NCBI GenBank assembly: GCA_963702765.1
Contig: CAVPEB010000067.1
Location: 1-29,320, forward strand
Length of the DNA stretch: 29,320 nt
Direction: 5' to 3'
DNA from: DATMNR01 sp963702765
GTDB lineage: Bacteria > Chloroflexota > Ktedonobacteria > Ktedonobacterales > Ktedonobacteraceae
Each line of letters begins with the position of its first letter. Positions within the stretch are counted from its first letter, which is position 1. Positions 1 to 9,510 of the stretch are shown in pieces. Under the pieces are notes generated by a model. It saw nothing but the letters and a program-made list of their open reading frames with translations, ran no database searches and was not told where the DNA came from. A program made the position numbers and the translations under genes.

Positions 1-562
1 TACTCCGGAAGATGCAGACCTTACACGTAATGCCGGTACAGGTGGCGAGGCGATAGGGCAGCGCATTATAGTGACAGGCCGCGTACTCGATGATCGTGGC
101 AATCCAGTGCCGAATACTCTGCTGGAAATATGGCAAGCAAATGCTGCTGGACGATACCTGCACAAGCGGGATCAATGGCCGGGGCCACTTGATCCCAACT
201 TCCTGGGAATGGGTCGCTGTTTGACAAATGAAGAAGGTATCTATCATTTCTTGAGCATTCGTCCGGGTGCATATCCATGGAAGAATCATCCTAATGCATG
301 GCGTCCGGCACACATCCATTTCGCTTTGTCTGGGCCAGCAATGGTGTCACGGTTAGTAACTCAGATGTATTTTCCGGATGACCCGCTCCACAAGCTCGAT
401 CCTATCATGAATGCTGTGCCGACAGAAGATGCGCGCAAGCGCCTGATCGCTCTGTATGACCATAGTGTGACAGAGCCAGAGTGGGCATTGGGTTATAGAT
501 GGGACATAGTGGTACGGGGAGCGCATGCTACACCATTTGAGTTGAAGGAAGGTGGGAAATGA
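1..562 (+). CDS. pcaH: Protocatechuate 3,4-dioxygenase beta subunit (5' partial)
   Basis: This is the iron-binding subunit of the intradiol dioxygenase that opens protocatechuate to 3-carboxy-cis,cis-muconate. The reading frame is open from base 2, so the true start lies upstream of the window; the GTG at 71 is internal. All four Fe(III) ligands of the family are visible: Tyr in GRYLHKRD (codon 155-157), Tyr in GAYPWKN (272-274), and the two His of RPAHIHF (311-313 and 317-319). The arginine just before them, equivalent to Arg457 of the Pseudomonas enzyme, is also present. The conserved blocks PLDPNFLGMGRC and YRWDIVVRG flank them. No frameshift is seen. The stop codon overlaps the ATG of the alpha-subunit gene by 4 bp, which fits translational coupling of the two subunits. 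Confidence is high. Confidence 0.95.
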   Translation, partial: TPEDADLTRNAGTGGEAIGQRIIVTGRVLDDRGNPVPNTLLEIWQANAAGRYLHKRDQWPGPLDPNFLGMGRCLTNEEGIYHFLSIRPGAYPWKNHPNAWRPAHIHFALSGPAMVSRLVTQMYFPDDPLHKLDPIMNAVPTEDARKRLIALYDHSVTEPEWALGYRWDIVVRGAHATPFELKEGGK

Positions 563-1141
563 ACACAATACCATTGACCAGTTCGCAAACAGTAGGACCA
601 GGTTTTGGACCTGCATTGTTACGCGAAGATGCCATTCGCAATGTAATGATCCAGCCCGAGACAGCAGGCGAGCGCATACGCATTGAGGGCCGAGTATTAG
701 ATGGAGATGGTTTACCAGTGCCAGATGCAATGGTTGAGATCTGGCAGGCGAATTCTTATGGCCGATATAACCATAGCGCCGATAGGGGTCCAGCCCAGCT
801 ATACATGAGCTTTTTGGGATTTGGCCGTTCAGGTACTATGGAAGACTGTAGTTACTGGTTTGAAACGATCAAGCCAGGGCGTGTCCCAGTTCTATCAGGA
901 CAAGTTACAGGCTCCGCACATTTGTGTCACAGTATTTTCTCGCGGCTTGCTTAATCATCTGATGACACGCCTGTACTTTGAAGATGAGCAAACAAATGCC
1001 GAGGATCCTATTTTACTATGCGTACCTGATGAACGGCGTTCGACGTTGCTTGCCCGACGGGGAAGTCGTGTAGGAATGATCGTTCATCCATTCAAGATCA
1101 TCATGCAAGGCGCAGGCGAGACTGCGTTTTTCAATTTGTAA
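559..1141 (+). pseudogene. pcaG: Protocatechuate 3,4-dioxygenase alpha subunit, frameshifted as given
   Basis: This is the non-catalytic alpha subunit that pairs with the upstream beta subunit. The first frame starts at ATG 559 (MNTIPLTSSQTVGPG) and carries the intradiol fold up to ETIKPGRVP. It then runs into an early stop at 954. The conserved remainder (LQAPHICVTVFSRGLLNHL, RLYFEDE, DPILLCVP, MQGAGETAFF) continues in the +1 frame to a stop at 1141. The shift lies near base 889, where dropping one base gives RVP-FYQDKLQAPHIC. With that correction the length (about 193 residues) is close to the usual ~200. Sequence on both sides of the break is well conserved, so this is either very recent damage or a sequence error; several neighbours show the same kind of break. 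The gene identity is confident; its functional state is not. Confidence 0.85.
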
Positions 1142-1154
1142 TGGAGCAAAGAAG

Positions 1155-1970
1155 ATGACTTCTTTCCTTTCGCTATATGATGCTATCGATCGGTACGTCA
1201 ACAATGGCGCAACAGTGGCCATGGAGGGGCTCCCACATCTGATCCCATTTTCCGCAGGTCATGAAATCATTCGGCAGCAGAAGCGGGATCTGTGTTTGAT
1301 TGGACGACACCGGATCTGATTTATGATCAATTGATTGGTATGGGTTGCGCAAAAAAGCTCGTTTTCTCCTGGGGTGGCAATCCAGGTGTAGGAATGCTCG
1401 CATCGATTGCGTGATGCAGTTGAGAATGGATGGCCGTGCTCACTTGAGCTTGAGGAACACAGCCACGCAGCGATGGCCAATGCATATGCAGCTGGCGCCG
1501 CAGGTCTGCCATGCGCAAATTCTTGGGTGGGTATCAAGGTTCTCCGTATCTGGTGGACGTGAACTCGAATATCAAGTTCATTACGCGCCCTTTTACTAAT
1601 GAGCAACTGGCTGCGGTGCCTGCGATACGACCGGAAGTAACTATTATTCATGCCAACGATCGGATCGGAAGGGAATGTGTTGATCGAGGGGATTATTGGG
1701 GTTCAGAAGGAAGCAGCATTCGCGGCGACGAATGTAATCGTGACCGTGGAGGAGGTTGTGGATGATCTGCTTGCTCCGAGTACAAATTCGACAATTCTAC
1801 CAGATTGGACGATTGATGCTATTATTGCAGCGCCGGGTGGAGCATTGCCGTCTTATACGCATGGGTATTACCGGCGAGACAATGCTTTCTATACCGCATG
1901 GGATGCTATTTCGCGTAGTAGGGAGACGTTTCTTGATTGGATAGAGGAGCATGTTCTTTATAGGACATAG
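1155..1970 (+). pseudogene. catI: 3-oxoadipate CoA-transferase subunit A (CatI/GctA type), multiply frameshifted
   Basis: Subunit A of a type I CoA-transferase would activate 3-oxoadipate with CoA from succinyl-CoA. It resembles the GctA-like CatI of Pseudomonas knackmussii B13. GGAG lies about 10 bp before ATG 1155. The protein is spread over all three frames. It starts MTSFLSLYDAIDRYVNNG and continues through LIPFSAGHEIIRQ, TPDLIYDQLIGMGCAKKL, FSWGGNPGVG, ELEEHSHAAMANAYAAGAAG, TIIHA, NVLIEGIIGVQKEA, VTVEEVVDDLL and YTHGYYRRDNAFYTAWDAI. Frame changes fall near 1302, 1400, 1518, 1654 and 1675. Four of these five are corrected by adding one base to a run (GG at 1302-1303, AAA at 1517-1519, CC at 1653-1654, AA at 1674-1675). 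The corrected product is about 272 residues and lacks roughly the last 10-20 residues of CatI; an inverted-repeat element begins exactly at the stop. Confidence 0.85.
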
Positions 1971-2060
1971 GAATCCTTAGCGTTTAGGGGAACGGCGGGC
2001 GACCACAAAGGCCCACCCAGCCACTCCAACTCCCCGCTCGCCCCTACAGGTGGATTCTCC
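1970..2060. repeat. Imperfect inverted-repeat element between the CoA-transferase subunit genes
   Basis: The stretch opens with GAATCC (1971-1976) and TAGGGG (1985-1990), then GGGCGA (1997-2002). It closes with TCGCCCC (2038-2044), CCCCTA (2041-2046) and GGATTC (2052-2057), so nested arms face each other across a C-rich centre. Genes for the A and B subunits of this CoA-transferase family normally abut or overlap, but here they are about 150 bp apart. A small palindromic or MITE-like insertion is a plausible explanation. No coding sequence is seen in it. Confidence 0.5.
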
Positions 2061-2123
2061 GAAAGATAGAGAATTAACGTACTGTTATCTTATTTGTTTG
2101 AAAGATGGGTATGAAGGAAACGC

Positions 2124-2906
2124 ATGCAGTATACAACAACGGAAATGATGGCTGTTGCGGCGGCCCGAGTGTTAAAGAACGATGATGTGTGTTTTGTAGG
2201 CATTGGAGCACCGTCGGTCGCATGTAACCTTGCGCGGTTGACCCATGCTCCATATATCACACTCATCTACGAGTCAGGCACAATCGGGACCAAGCCGGAT
2301 CTACTTCCACTTTCGATAGGCGACCCCGAACTGAGCGAGACTGCTGTTACAACAGTTTCGGGCCCGGAGATGTTCCAGTACTGGCTACAAGGTGGCCGCA
2401 TCACGATTGGTTTTCTCGGTGGTGCGCAGATTGATCGATTTGGCAATATCAATTCCAGCGTGATTGGCAATTATGAACATCCAAAAGTTCGATTACCAGG
2501 TGGCGGAGGTGCACCCGAGATCGCTAGTCTGTGCGGCCAGACGTATGTTGTCATGCGCCAGACAAAGTGCACTTTCGTTGAACAAGTAGATTTCATTACG
2601 TCATTCGGATATGGAACTGGAGATGATCACCGACAGCGTCTGGGAATTCGTACAAAGGGGCGACACTGATTGTAACCGATCTGTGTTTGCTGCGAGCGGA
2701 CCTACAAACAAAGGAATTTGTGGTTGTAATCGATCCACGAAGGTGTCACACGGGAAGAAATCGAACAGAACACTGGATGGCCGATCCGATTTGCGGCCTC
2801 TTTAGAACAAACTATGCCTCCAAACGAGACTGAACTCGCAGTGTTACGCAATCTTCATGCCAGAACTGAACTAGCTCACTCTGGAAAGGCAACGACTCAT
2901 GCCTGA
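2124..2906 (+). pseudogene. catJ: 3-oxoadipate CoA-transferase subunit B (CatJ/GctB type), two frameshifts
   Basis: This is the catalytic partner of the subunit above. It starts at ATG 2124, preceded by AAGGAAACGC. The ESG motif at residues 50-52 (LIYESGTIG) carries the glutamate expected to form the covalent CoA thioester. Further family blocks are PLSIGDPELSETA, YWLQGGRITIGFLGGAQIDRFGNIN and KVRLPGGGGAPEI. The first frame stops at 2669. Adding one G to the run at 2657-2660 restores KGATLIVTDLCLLRADLQTKEFVVV. A second shift near 2728 restores SIHEGVTREEIEQNTGWPIRF and on to the natural stop at 2904-2906. That stop overlaps the pcaB start by 8 bp, as expected of an operon. The corrected length is about 260 residues, normal for CatJ. 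Conserved residues outside the breaks argue against long-standing decay. Confidence 0.85.
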
Positions 2907-4253
2907 GAGGATTGATGCAATGTTCAGTACGGCTGAAATGGCCGAAATCTTCTCCCTTGAAGCACATGTACGAGGAATGCTCGTATTTGAAGCTGCACTC
3001 GCTCGCGCAGAAGCTCGCGCTGGTATTATCCCACAGGAAGCCGCAAACATAATAACGAATAGTTGTAGAGAGAATGTGTTCGATGTTACAGCGTTGTACC
3101 GTGAAGCAGAGGCATCTGGGACACCTGTTATTCCGCTAGTACGCATGCTCACTGCACAAATCGACGATGACGCAAAAAAGTATGTGCATTGGGGAGCTAC
3201 AAGCCAGGATGCAATTGACACGTCACTGATGCTGCAAATGCGCGAAGGCATTGATCTGCTGGCGAGCAGAATACTCAATGTATGTGAAGTGTGCGAGAAG
3301 CTAGCCGAGCAGTACAGGAATACGTTGATGGCGGGGAGGACATTGATGCAACAAGCTGTGCCAATTACTTTTGGCCTTAAGGCAGCACGGTGGCTCGCCA
3401 TGGTGGTTCGTCAAGTATATGCCCTACGTAAGCACCGAGAGCGAACATTGGCAATGCAACTTGGTGGAGCAGCAGGTACACTTGCCTCGCTTGGGGATAA
3501 AGGGATTCAGGTTCAAGATTTTCTTGCGGATGAACTTGGGCTTCCCGTTCCTGATCTGCCCTGGCACAGCGAGCGCGACCGCATTGCCGAGATTGCCGGG
3601 ACTCTTGGCGTTATAGCTGGTGCGATGGCAAAGATAGCGAGTGATGTGGCTCATCTCGCTCAAACCGAGATCGGCGAGGCTTCTGAGGGAGCGATGCCAG
3701 GTAAAGGCGGATCATCAGCAATGCCGCAGAAACATAATCCGGTCGATGCGGCCTTTGCGATAGCATCAGCAAGGTTGGCAATCGGAGAAGTGTCCGTAAT
3801 TCTATCAGCGATGACCCAGGAACACGAACGGGCAGTTGGTGGATGGCAGGCGGAATGGGTAGCAATCCCTAACTTGTTTCGGTACACTTCAGGCGCTGTT
3901 GAGCACGTTGTAGGGATGATTAGTGATCTCAGGGTCGATCCAGAACGCATGAGTGCAAATGTAGAGCTAACACAAGGATTGATCATGGCGGAGTCGCTCA
4001 CTATGACACTCGCTCCTTATGTTGGAAGGCCCGAGGCTCAACGTATCGTCAAACTCTATGTGAACGTGCCGTGAGGTTGGGTGTGCATCTCCGCGAGGTT
4101 GTGCTTGAGGAGGAGACGGTGCTAAATATTCTCTCAGTAGAAGAGATAGATCGTGCTTTTGACCCGGGTGCATATCTAGGAAGTACGAATGTATTCATCG
4201 ACCATGCTCTAGAAGCTTACCGAGAAGCCAAGGCTCTTAGAGAAGTAACATAA
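2899..4253 (+). CDS. pcaB: 3-carboxy-cis,cis-muconate cycloisomerase, one frameshift near the 3' end
   Basis: The enzyme converts 3-carboxy-cis,cis-muconate to 4-carboxymuconolactone, the step after ring opening by PcaGH. It belongs to the fumarase/aspartase superfamily. The family signature GGSSAMPQKHNP lies at residues 270-281; HWGATSQDAIDTSLMLQ and the HERAVGGWQAEW block are also present. The first frame runs from ATG 2899 to a stop at 4074 (391 residues). The expected C-terminal domain (GVHLREVVLEEETVLNILS, then FDPGAYLGSTNVFIDHAL) continues in the next frame to 4253. Adding one A to the run at 4051-4053 joins them as VKTLCERAVRLGVHL, giving about 452 residues, the usual size. Without that correction the enzyme would lose the end of its domain. 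Identity is confident. Confidence 0.9.
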
Positions 4254-4464
4254 TTATTGACTCAGATGGTACACGTCTCGAAAACCAAACTCCATGCTAG
4301 CTGTATGATACTTCACATACTCATAGTGAGCGAAACTACGGTAATAGATTCCTTTTTGATCTAGTATAGTGACAACAATACTCGCGATCTAAAATTCGGT
4401 GGATATGGCGTCTTATAAATATTGGTGTATGGAGATTGTATTAAAAAGGAGTCTTAAAAATATT

Positions 4465-5876
4465 ATGAAGCATATACAAAAACATCTCTTCTTTTATTCT
4501 GTGGTCTGTTGTCTCGTCTTCATTTTTACCGCGTGCGGTTCTGGCGGTATCAATACTGGCTACAAGCCGACATCAACTTCTGGTAGCCAGGGTATTCGAC
4601 CAGCCAACCGACTGGCACTACACCCACACCCAACACGCCGCCCAACGAAACACAACCTATGCCTCAAACCCAGACCAGTTGTCCAAGCCCGGCGTACAAT
4701 CAGCGCGTGCTGCCGTTATGCGTCCACTTGGGCCTAGGAAGCGATCCCACTATCGCCTACATTTACAATACAGGAACAGAAGAGAATCCAACTTTTGCTG
4801 AACTCAAATGGTATGATGTCGCGAAGAGCACCAAAACAGTGATTACTCATTTACCCAATGACTACATTACCGAGGCTCAGGTTTCCAGCGATGGACAATG
4901 GATTCTCTTTGTTACCAACTATCCACACTATGCTGCACTTCAACTTGTTCGCATGGATGGACAAGGACTGCAAACACTTTATTGTACGACCAGAGATGGT
5001 ATCCAGGGAGTTCAATGGTCTCCAGATCAATCGCAGGTTGTTTTCTCTGTAAAGGCGGTATCCGGACTACTCGATGTTTACCTATTGAAGCTTTCGAGTG
5101 GGCAATTGCAGTCTGAGTTAGTTCAGCTCAATTCTGCAAACCCAGGCTACTTGCCTCGCACATGGGCCGACAATACGCACGTCTATATCACCGGAGTACC
5201 AGCGAGCATAGAACCCACGACAGACCAAAACGGCCTGTACCTGTTGGACACGAGCAAAGGCCCAAATCAGTCGCCAGGCAACTTGCAAACGGTGATAGCT
5301 GCCTCATCACAATCAGGCTGCTGGGATTTCGACAGCGACTATCACGCAACTACACTTGTAACAAGTCGTTGTAACGGTACATTCTCCTACAGTAACATTC
5401 GAGCTGGAAATTTACTGGGGCCAGGTTCTATTGCCAAAGGGCCAATTACGGGCGGGCAGTTTCAAACGATCTATCAAAATAACGCTGCTGCAATTACGCA
5501 GGTGCGTTTTCTCGGCTATTCTAGTTCTCAAGTGCTGTTTACTATTAACAACGAAAGTTTGAGTGTACCTGGCGTGCCAGTCGATAGCAGCCATAATGGA
5601 CTTTGGAAAATGAACATGGATGGTTCAACCACCAAGTTAGCATCCGAAAATCCCGGTTACCTGTGCGAACTCAATCTGTATTCGCAGTATCCCTGGGCCA
5701 ATGTTTCTCGGTCTGACGGCGCGCTCTATGCCTTACAGGTTAGCAGCCTTGGCAATGGCACAACTCCACCGACTTTCCTTGAATATGGCTCCGTCAATGG
5801 TGGTAGCATGAAGTCTTTCGCTACTGTCAATGAATTTAGTGGGAGTCTGGCAGTTGCTGGCTGGACAACAATGTAA
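4465..5876 (+). CDS. Lipoprotein with TolB/WD40-like beta-propeller, one frameshift in the linker
   Basis: AAAAGGAG about 12 bp upstream supports ATG 4465 rather than the in-frame ATG at 4399. The first 24 residues form a lipoprotein signal peptide ending FIFTAC, the Cys being the lipidation site. A Thr/Pro-rich linker follows. The frame then breaks near 4590: adding one G to the run at 4590-4592 joins GSQ to GYSTSQPTGTTPTPNTPPNE and on into the 1.2-kb second frame. The mature domain contains propeller-type repeats such as VSSDGQWILFVTN and VQWSPDQSQVVFS, which resemble TolB/WD40-like blades. Function is unknown; a surface-anchored binding or scaffolding role is the most that can be inferred. 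It stands apart from the pca genes, with about 210 bp in between, and is followed by palindromes. Confidence 0.75.
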
Positions 5877-5903
5877 ATTGATGTTCTAATCAATACTGTT
5901 TTC

Positions 5904-5963
5904 TGCGCGCCTGCGGCGCGTGTGTGAGAAAGGTTTTTGAGCGTCTGCAGACGCTCAAACCTT
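5904..5963. repeat. Double hairpin (REP-like), possible terminator of the lipoprotein gene
   Basis: The first hairpin is CGCGCC-TGC-GGCGCG (5906-5920). The second pairs 5930-5947 with 5948-5963; its core is GAGCGTCTG/CAGACGCTC, and the outer arms match AAGGTTT/AAACCTT around a 2-base bulge. It begins about 28 bp after the propeller gene's stop. There is no T tract, so a Rho-independent terminator is not certain. Confidence 0.6.
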
Positions 5964-6159
5964 CACATCTACACAAGGATGCTTGCGAGACAAGCAAGTA
6001 CAGAAGCGGCTTAGAAGCTCTGTTACTTTTGTGAAAATGATCGACTTAGCAGAGTCGATGTGATATGATGCAGGAGGGAAAACAAGAATGAAATATGGTG
6101 AGTGAAGGCAGTTAAATCGGCTGTTAACAAAATAAGATGTGTATGGAAATGGACCACTC

Positions 6160-6248
6160 TTGTCACCCTGAGCATATGGTTGCACTCAGTATGAACTCCG
6201 CGAAGGTCTATGCGTTGCTTCAAAATGCTGGCTGAGCGAGCATGACAA
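6160..6248. repeat. MITE-like short element with TTGTCA ends
   Basis: The stretch begins TTGTCACCCTGAGC and ends GAGCGAGCATGACAA, so the terminal hexamers TTGTCA/TGACAA are inverted. The inside resembles the 'CCTGAGC...GCGAAGGTCTATGCGTTGC' type of short non-coding repeat found scattered in some bacterial genomes. It has no coding capacity. Only one copy is visible here, so the call rests on its ends and general look. Confidence 0.35.
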
Positions 6249-6352
6249 ACTGAGACTCCGATACATCGTAATTTGCAAGATAAATCAGCACCAACGAACT
6301 GTTATGTAAAAGACATTATTCATTACATCAACACTCACCGCAGGAATAACAT

Positions 6353-9300
6353 ATGCATATTATCCATGGAACGTGGATTCCAGAGGACACCAACGAATTC
6401 ATCCAGGGAGGGGCTTTCTACCTGTGGGTAGAGACGGATGCAGTAGCGGGAAGGCCGCGCCGCAGATCTAACAACATTCATCCCAGGCACCTTGGGCAAA
6501 CGGCTTTAGTTACGTTTCTGACGTGAGAAACTAGGCCTGCGGGAGCCTATGTCTGGCGAATTGTCACACGCAATGTGCACAAAGTACTTTCTACTCCCAA
6601 CGGTTGCTGAAAAGCCTTCTCCCTCCTTCGAATTGCTGCGCTATATGGATGAAGAGGAACCTATTGATTTTGGCCTGGAACCCTGGCAGGTTAATTGTTA
6701 CCAAGTTACAGATGTGATTACAACACTGAACGATATCCATTTTATCGCGCTCAATGCGGCTGAAGATTTCCAACTGGGAGCAGATATTCTGTTCTGGCAT
6801 CAGTATACTCAGGCAATAAAAAGTATTATCGCTAAAGACCAGTATATCCCAGCACTAAAGTATCAAACAATCTCCTCTACTCCAACCAAGGGCAAAAAAG
6901 CTAAGCAAACCTCAATTTTGAGATACATCCATCGTGGGAATTGTTGTCTGAAACCTATGAGAAGAATATCCAACGCTATGTAACTGCCATGCCTGGAGCC
7001 TGTACCGCAGGGTTGAATAGTCCCGATAATGGCAGGGGATTGTTTGACAAAGAATCTTTGCTGCGCCACTTTTCGGAATGCCTCCTGCATGACATTGTAA
7101 CTGGGACCCCATTTACTGGAAAAATTGATCAGCAGATCGCAGACACACTTCTGTACAGGTGTGTTTATCCATATCGACCGATTCTTTTGCAACCCTCTTC
7201 TGATAAGAAACTTAAGGATTACAAGGATTGGTTGACGTGGCGCACGAACCTCACCAAAGCGCATACTGAGTCTGGTTTTACCCTCTGTTTCCGATTGGAG
7301 GAAGCTTCCCCAAGTAATATCGACAATTGGCAACTACACTTCCTTGTTGCCGCCAAACATGATCCTTCGCTCAAATTGAGGCTGGAAGAGTTTTGGGGGC
7401 TTGGTCGAAGTGATCGAGCTGAAGCGGCCCGACCTTTCGGAAAGGACTTCGAGAAAAATCTGTTGCTAGCGTTGGGCTATGCCGCGCGGATCTATCCCAC
7501 AATCTGGAATGGAATGGCCACAGACCACCCAACCGGGTGCATCCTAACAATGGATGAGGCGTTCGGGTTCTTAAAAGAGAGCGCCTGGGTGCTTAGTGAA
7601 GCAGGCTACGCAGTGATTGTTCCGGCATGGTGGACACCCGATGGACGCCGCCGCACGAAAGTTCGCCTCAAAACATCTGTGCGTTCGTCCAAAGGGGCAA
7701 CTACGCTTAGTCAAGGGCACCTCAGTCTCAATACAATCATCTCCTATGAGTACCAGTTGTCAGTTGGCGGGCAGGTAGTTTCGGAAGAAGAATGGGAACA
7801 ACTCGTTAATGCTAAAACACCGCTGGTCCAGTTTCGAGGGCAATGGATGGAACTGGATCGCGATAAAATGCAGCAACTTCTCCAGTTCTGGCAGACACAC
7901 CAGCACGAAAAGTCGGAGATCACGCTGCTGGATATGTTAAAGATTGGCGGCGAGGCCGAGGATGACCTGGAATGGGACCATGACCAGAGCCTGCGAGACA
8001 TGCTATCAAGGCTGCATGATAAAAATGCATTCGCACCTATTAAAGATCCAGAGGCTTTACAGGGAACCTTGCGAGATTATCAGAAGCGTGGTGTTGCATG
8101 GCTACAGTACCTTGAAAACCTTGGTTTGAATCCATGTCTTGCTGATGACATGGGGCTGGGTAAAACTTTGGAGGTCATTGCTTGCCTGCTCAAAGAGCGC
8201 GAGGAGGAAGATGGGTTGGGACCAACTCTTATTATTGCGCCGACTTCCGTGCTTGGAAACTGGCGGAAAGAGATTGAGCGTTTCGCACCCGAACTTCAAA
8301 CAATGGTGCATCAAGGAAGTACACGGCTGAAAGACAAGCAGAAGTTTGTGGATGCCTGTCAGGCACATGATGTTGTCCTGACCTCATTTGCATTGGCGCG
8401 CCTGGATGAAAAGCTTTTACAAGGTCTGAAGTGGCATCGCGTGGTGGTTGACGAGGCCCAGAATATCAAGAACCCGCATGCCGCACAGACACGAGCAATT
8501 CTGAAGCTTGATGCTCCACGGCGAGTTGCCTTGACTGGTACCCCTGTCGAGAACCGATTGCGCGATCTGTGGTCAATCTTTAACTTCCTCAATCCAGGTT
8601 ACCTTGGCAAGGAAGCACAGTTCCGCAAGGAATTCGAGACGCCCATTTATAAGAGCAATGATTTGACTAAGTCGACGACATTAAAGAAGCTTGTAGAGCC
8701 TTTTATATTGAGGCGTGTGAAGACCGATAAACGTATTATTGACGATCTGCCAGATAAGATCGAGCAGAAGATGTATTGCACACTCACACCCGAGCAAGCT
8801 TCCCTCTACGAGGCTGTCGTCAAAGATGTTGAAGAACAGCTCAAAGAGGCCGAAGGTATCCAACGCAAAGGCCTGATCTTATCAACGATCCTAAAACTCA
8901 AGCAAATTTGTAACCATCCTATGCAGTTCCTGCAGGATGGCAGCGCATTCACAAGCGAACGCTCTCACAAGCTTGAGCGGCTAGGGGAGATGATCGAAGA
9001 GGTGATTGAGAGTGGCGAGAGCGCGCTCATCTTTACTCAGTTCACAGAGATTGGCAGTGCGCTAGAGAAGTATCTTGAGCATACCAAACATTACAACACG
9101 TATTATCTGCACGGCGGAACAAGTGTGAAACGGAGGGAAAGTATGATTACCGAGTTTCAAGACCCCGAGACCGAGCCGTCACTGTTCATTCTCTCCCTGC
9201 GTGCTGGTGGTGTGGGCCTGAATTTGACAAAAGCGAACCATGTCTTCCACTTCGATCGCTGGTGGAACCCCTCGGTTGAAGATCAGGCAACAGATCGCGC

Positions 9301-9505
9301 TTTTCGTATCGGACAGCGCAAAAACGTCTTCGTACACAAGTTTTTGGCTATGGGTACGATGGAAGAACGTATAGACGCGATGATCGAGGATAAGAAACGT
9401 CTTTCCTCACTGGTTGTAGGAACCGATGAGTCCTGGCTTACGGAGCTTGATAACGATACTTTCAAAGAGTTGATTGCACTGCGACGCAGCGCGGTCATGG
9501 AGTAA
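6353..9505 (+). CDS. SNF2-family DNA helicase/ATPase, two frameshifts in the N-terminal third
   Basis: This is a bacterial SNF2/Swi2 ATPase of the class with an N-terminal DUF3670-like region. The product appears to start at ATG 6353 (MHIIHGTWIPEDTNEF). It shifts frame near 6521 to continue as REKLGLREPMSGELSHAMC. It shifts again at 6936-6938, where one extra G gives HRGELLSETYEKNIQRY, and is then open to 9505. The longest intact frame is 6941-9505 (854 residues). Helicase motifs are DDMGLGKT (about 8144-8166), DEAQN (about 8450), LTGTPVENRLRDLWSIFNFL (III), then SLRAGGVGLNL and DQATDRAFRIGQ (V and VI). The corrected length is about 1,050 residues. The SWIM-protein gene begins 5 bp after its stop. 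It probably remodels nucleic acid-protein complexes or assists DNA repair; the pairing resembles Bacillus YwqA/YwqB. Confidence 0.88.
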
Positions 9506-9510
9506 GAACG

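Larger units (their letters stand above)
5877..6352. other. Intergenic region with palindromes and a MITE-like repeat
   Basis: There is no convincing gene in these 476 bp on either strand. Minus-strand frames here lack ribosome sites and recognisable protein sequence. The first 90 bp hold two palindromes, and 6160-6248 resembles a small inverted-repeat element; both are listed separately. The rest is AT-rich and would have to contain the promoter of the helicase operon, but no clear -35/-10 pair was identified. Confidence 0.5.

Noticed and set aside
5955..6223. Two overlapping minus-strand open frames of 66-76 codons
   Set aside because: They have no ribosome site and no recognisable sequence, and they overlap the palindrome and the MITE-like repeat.
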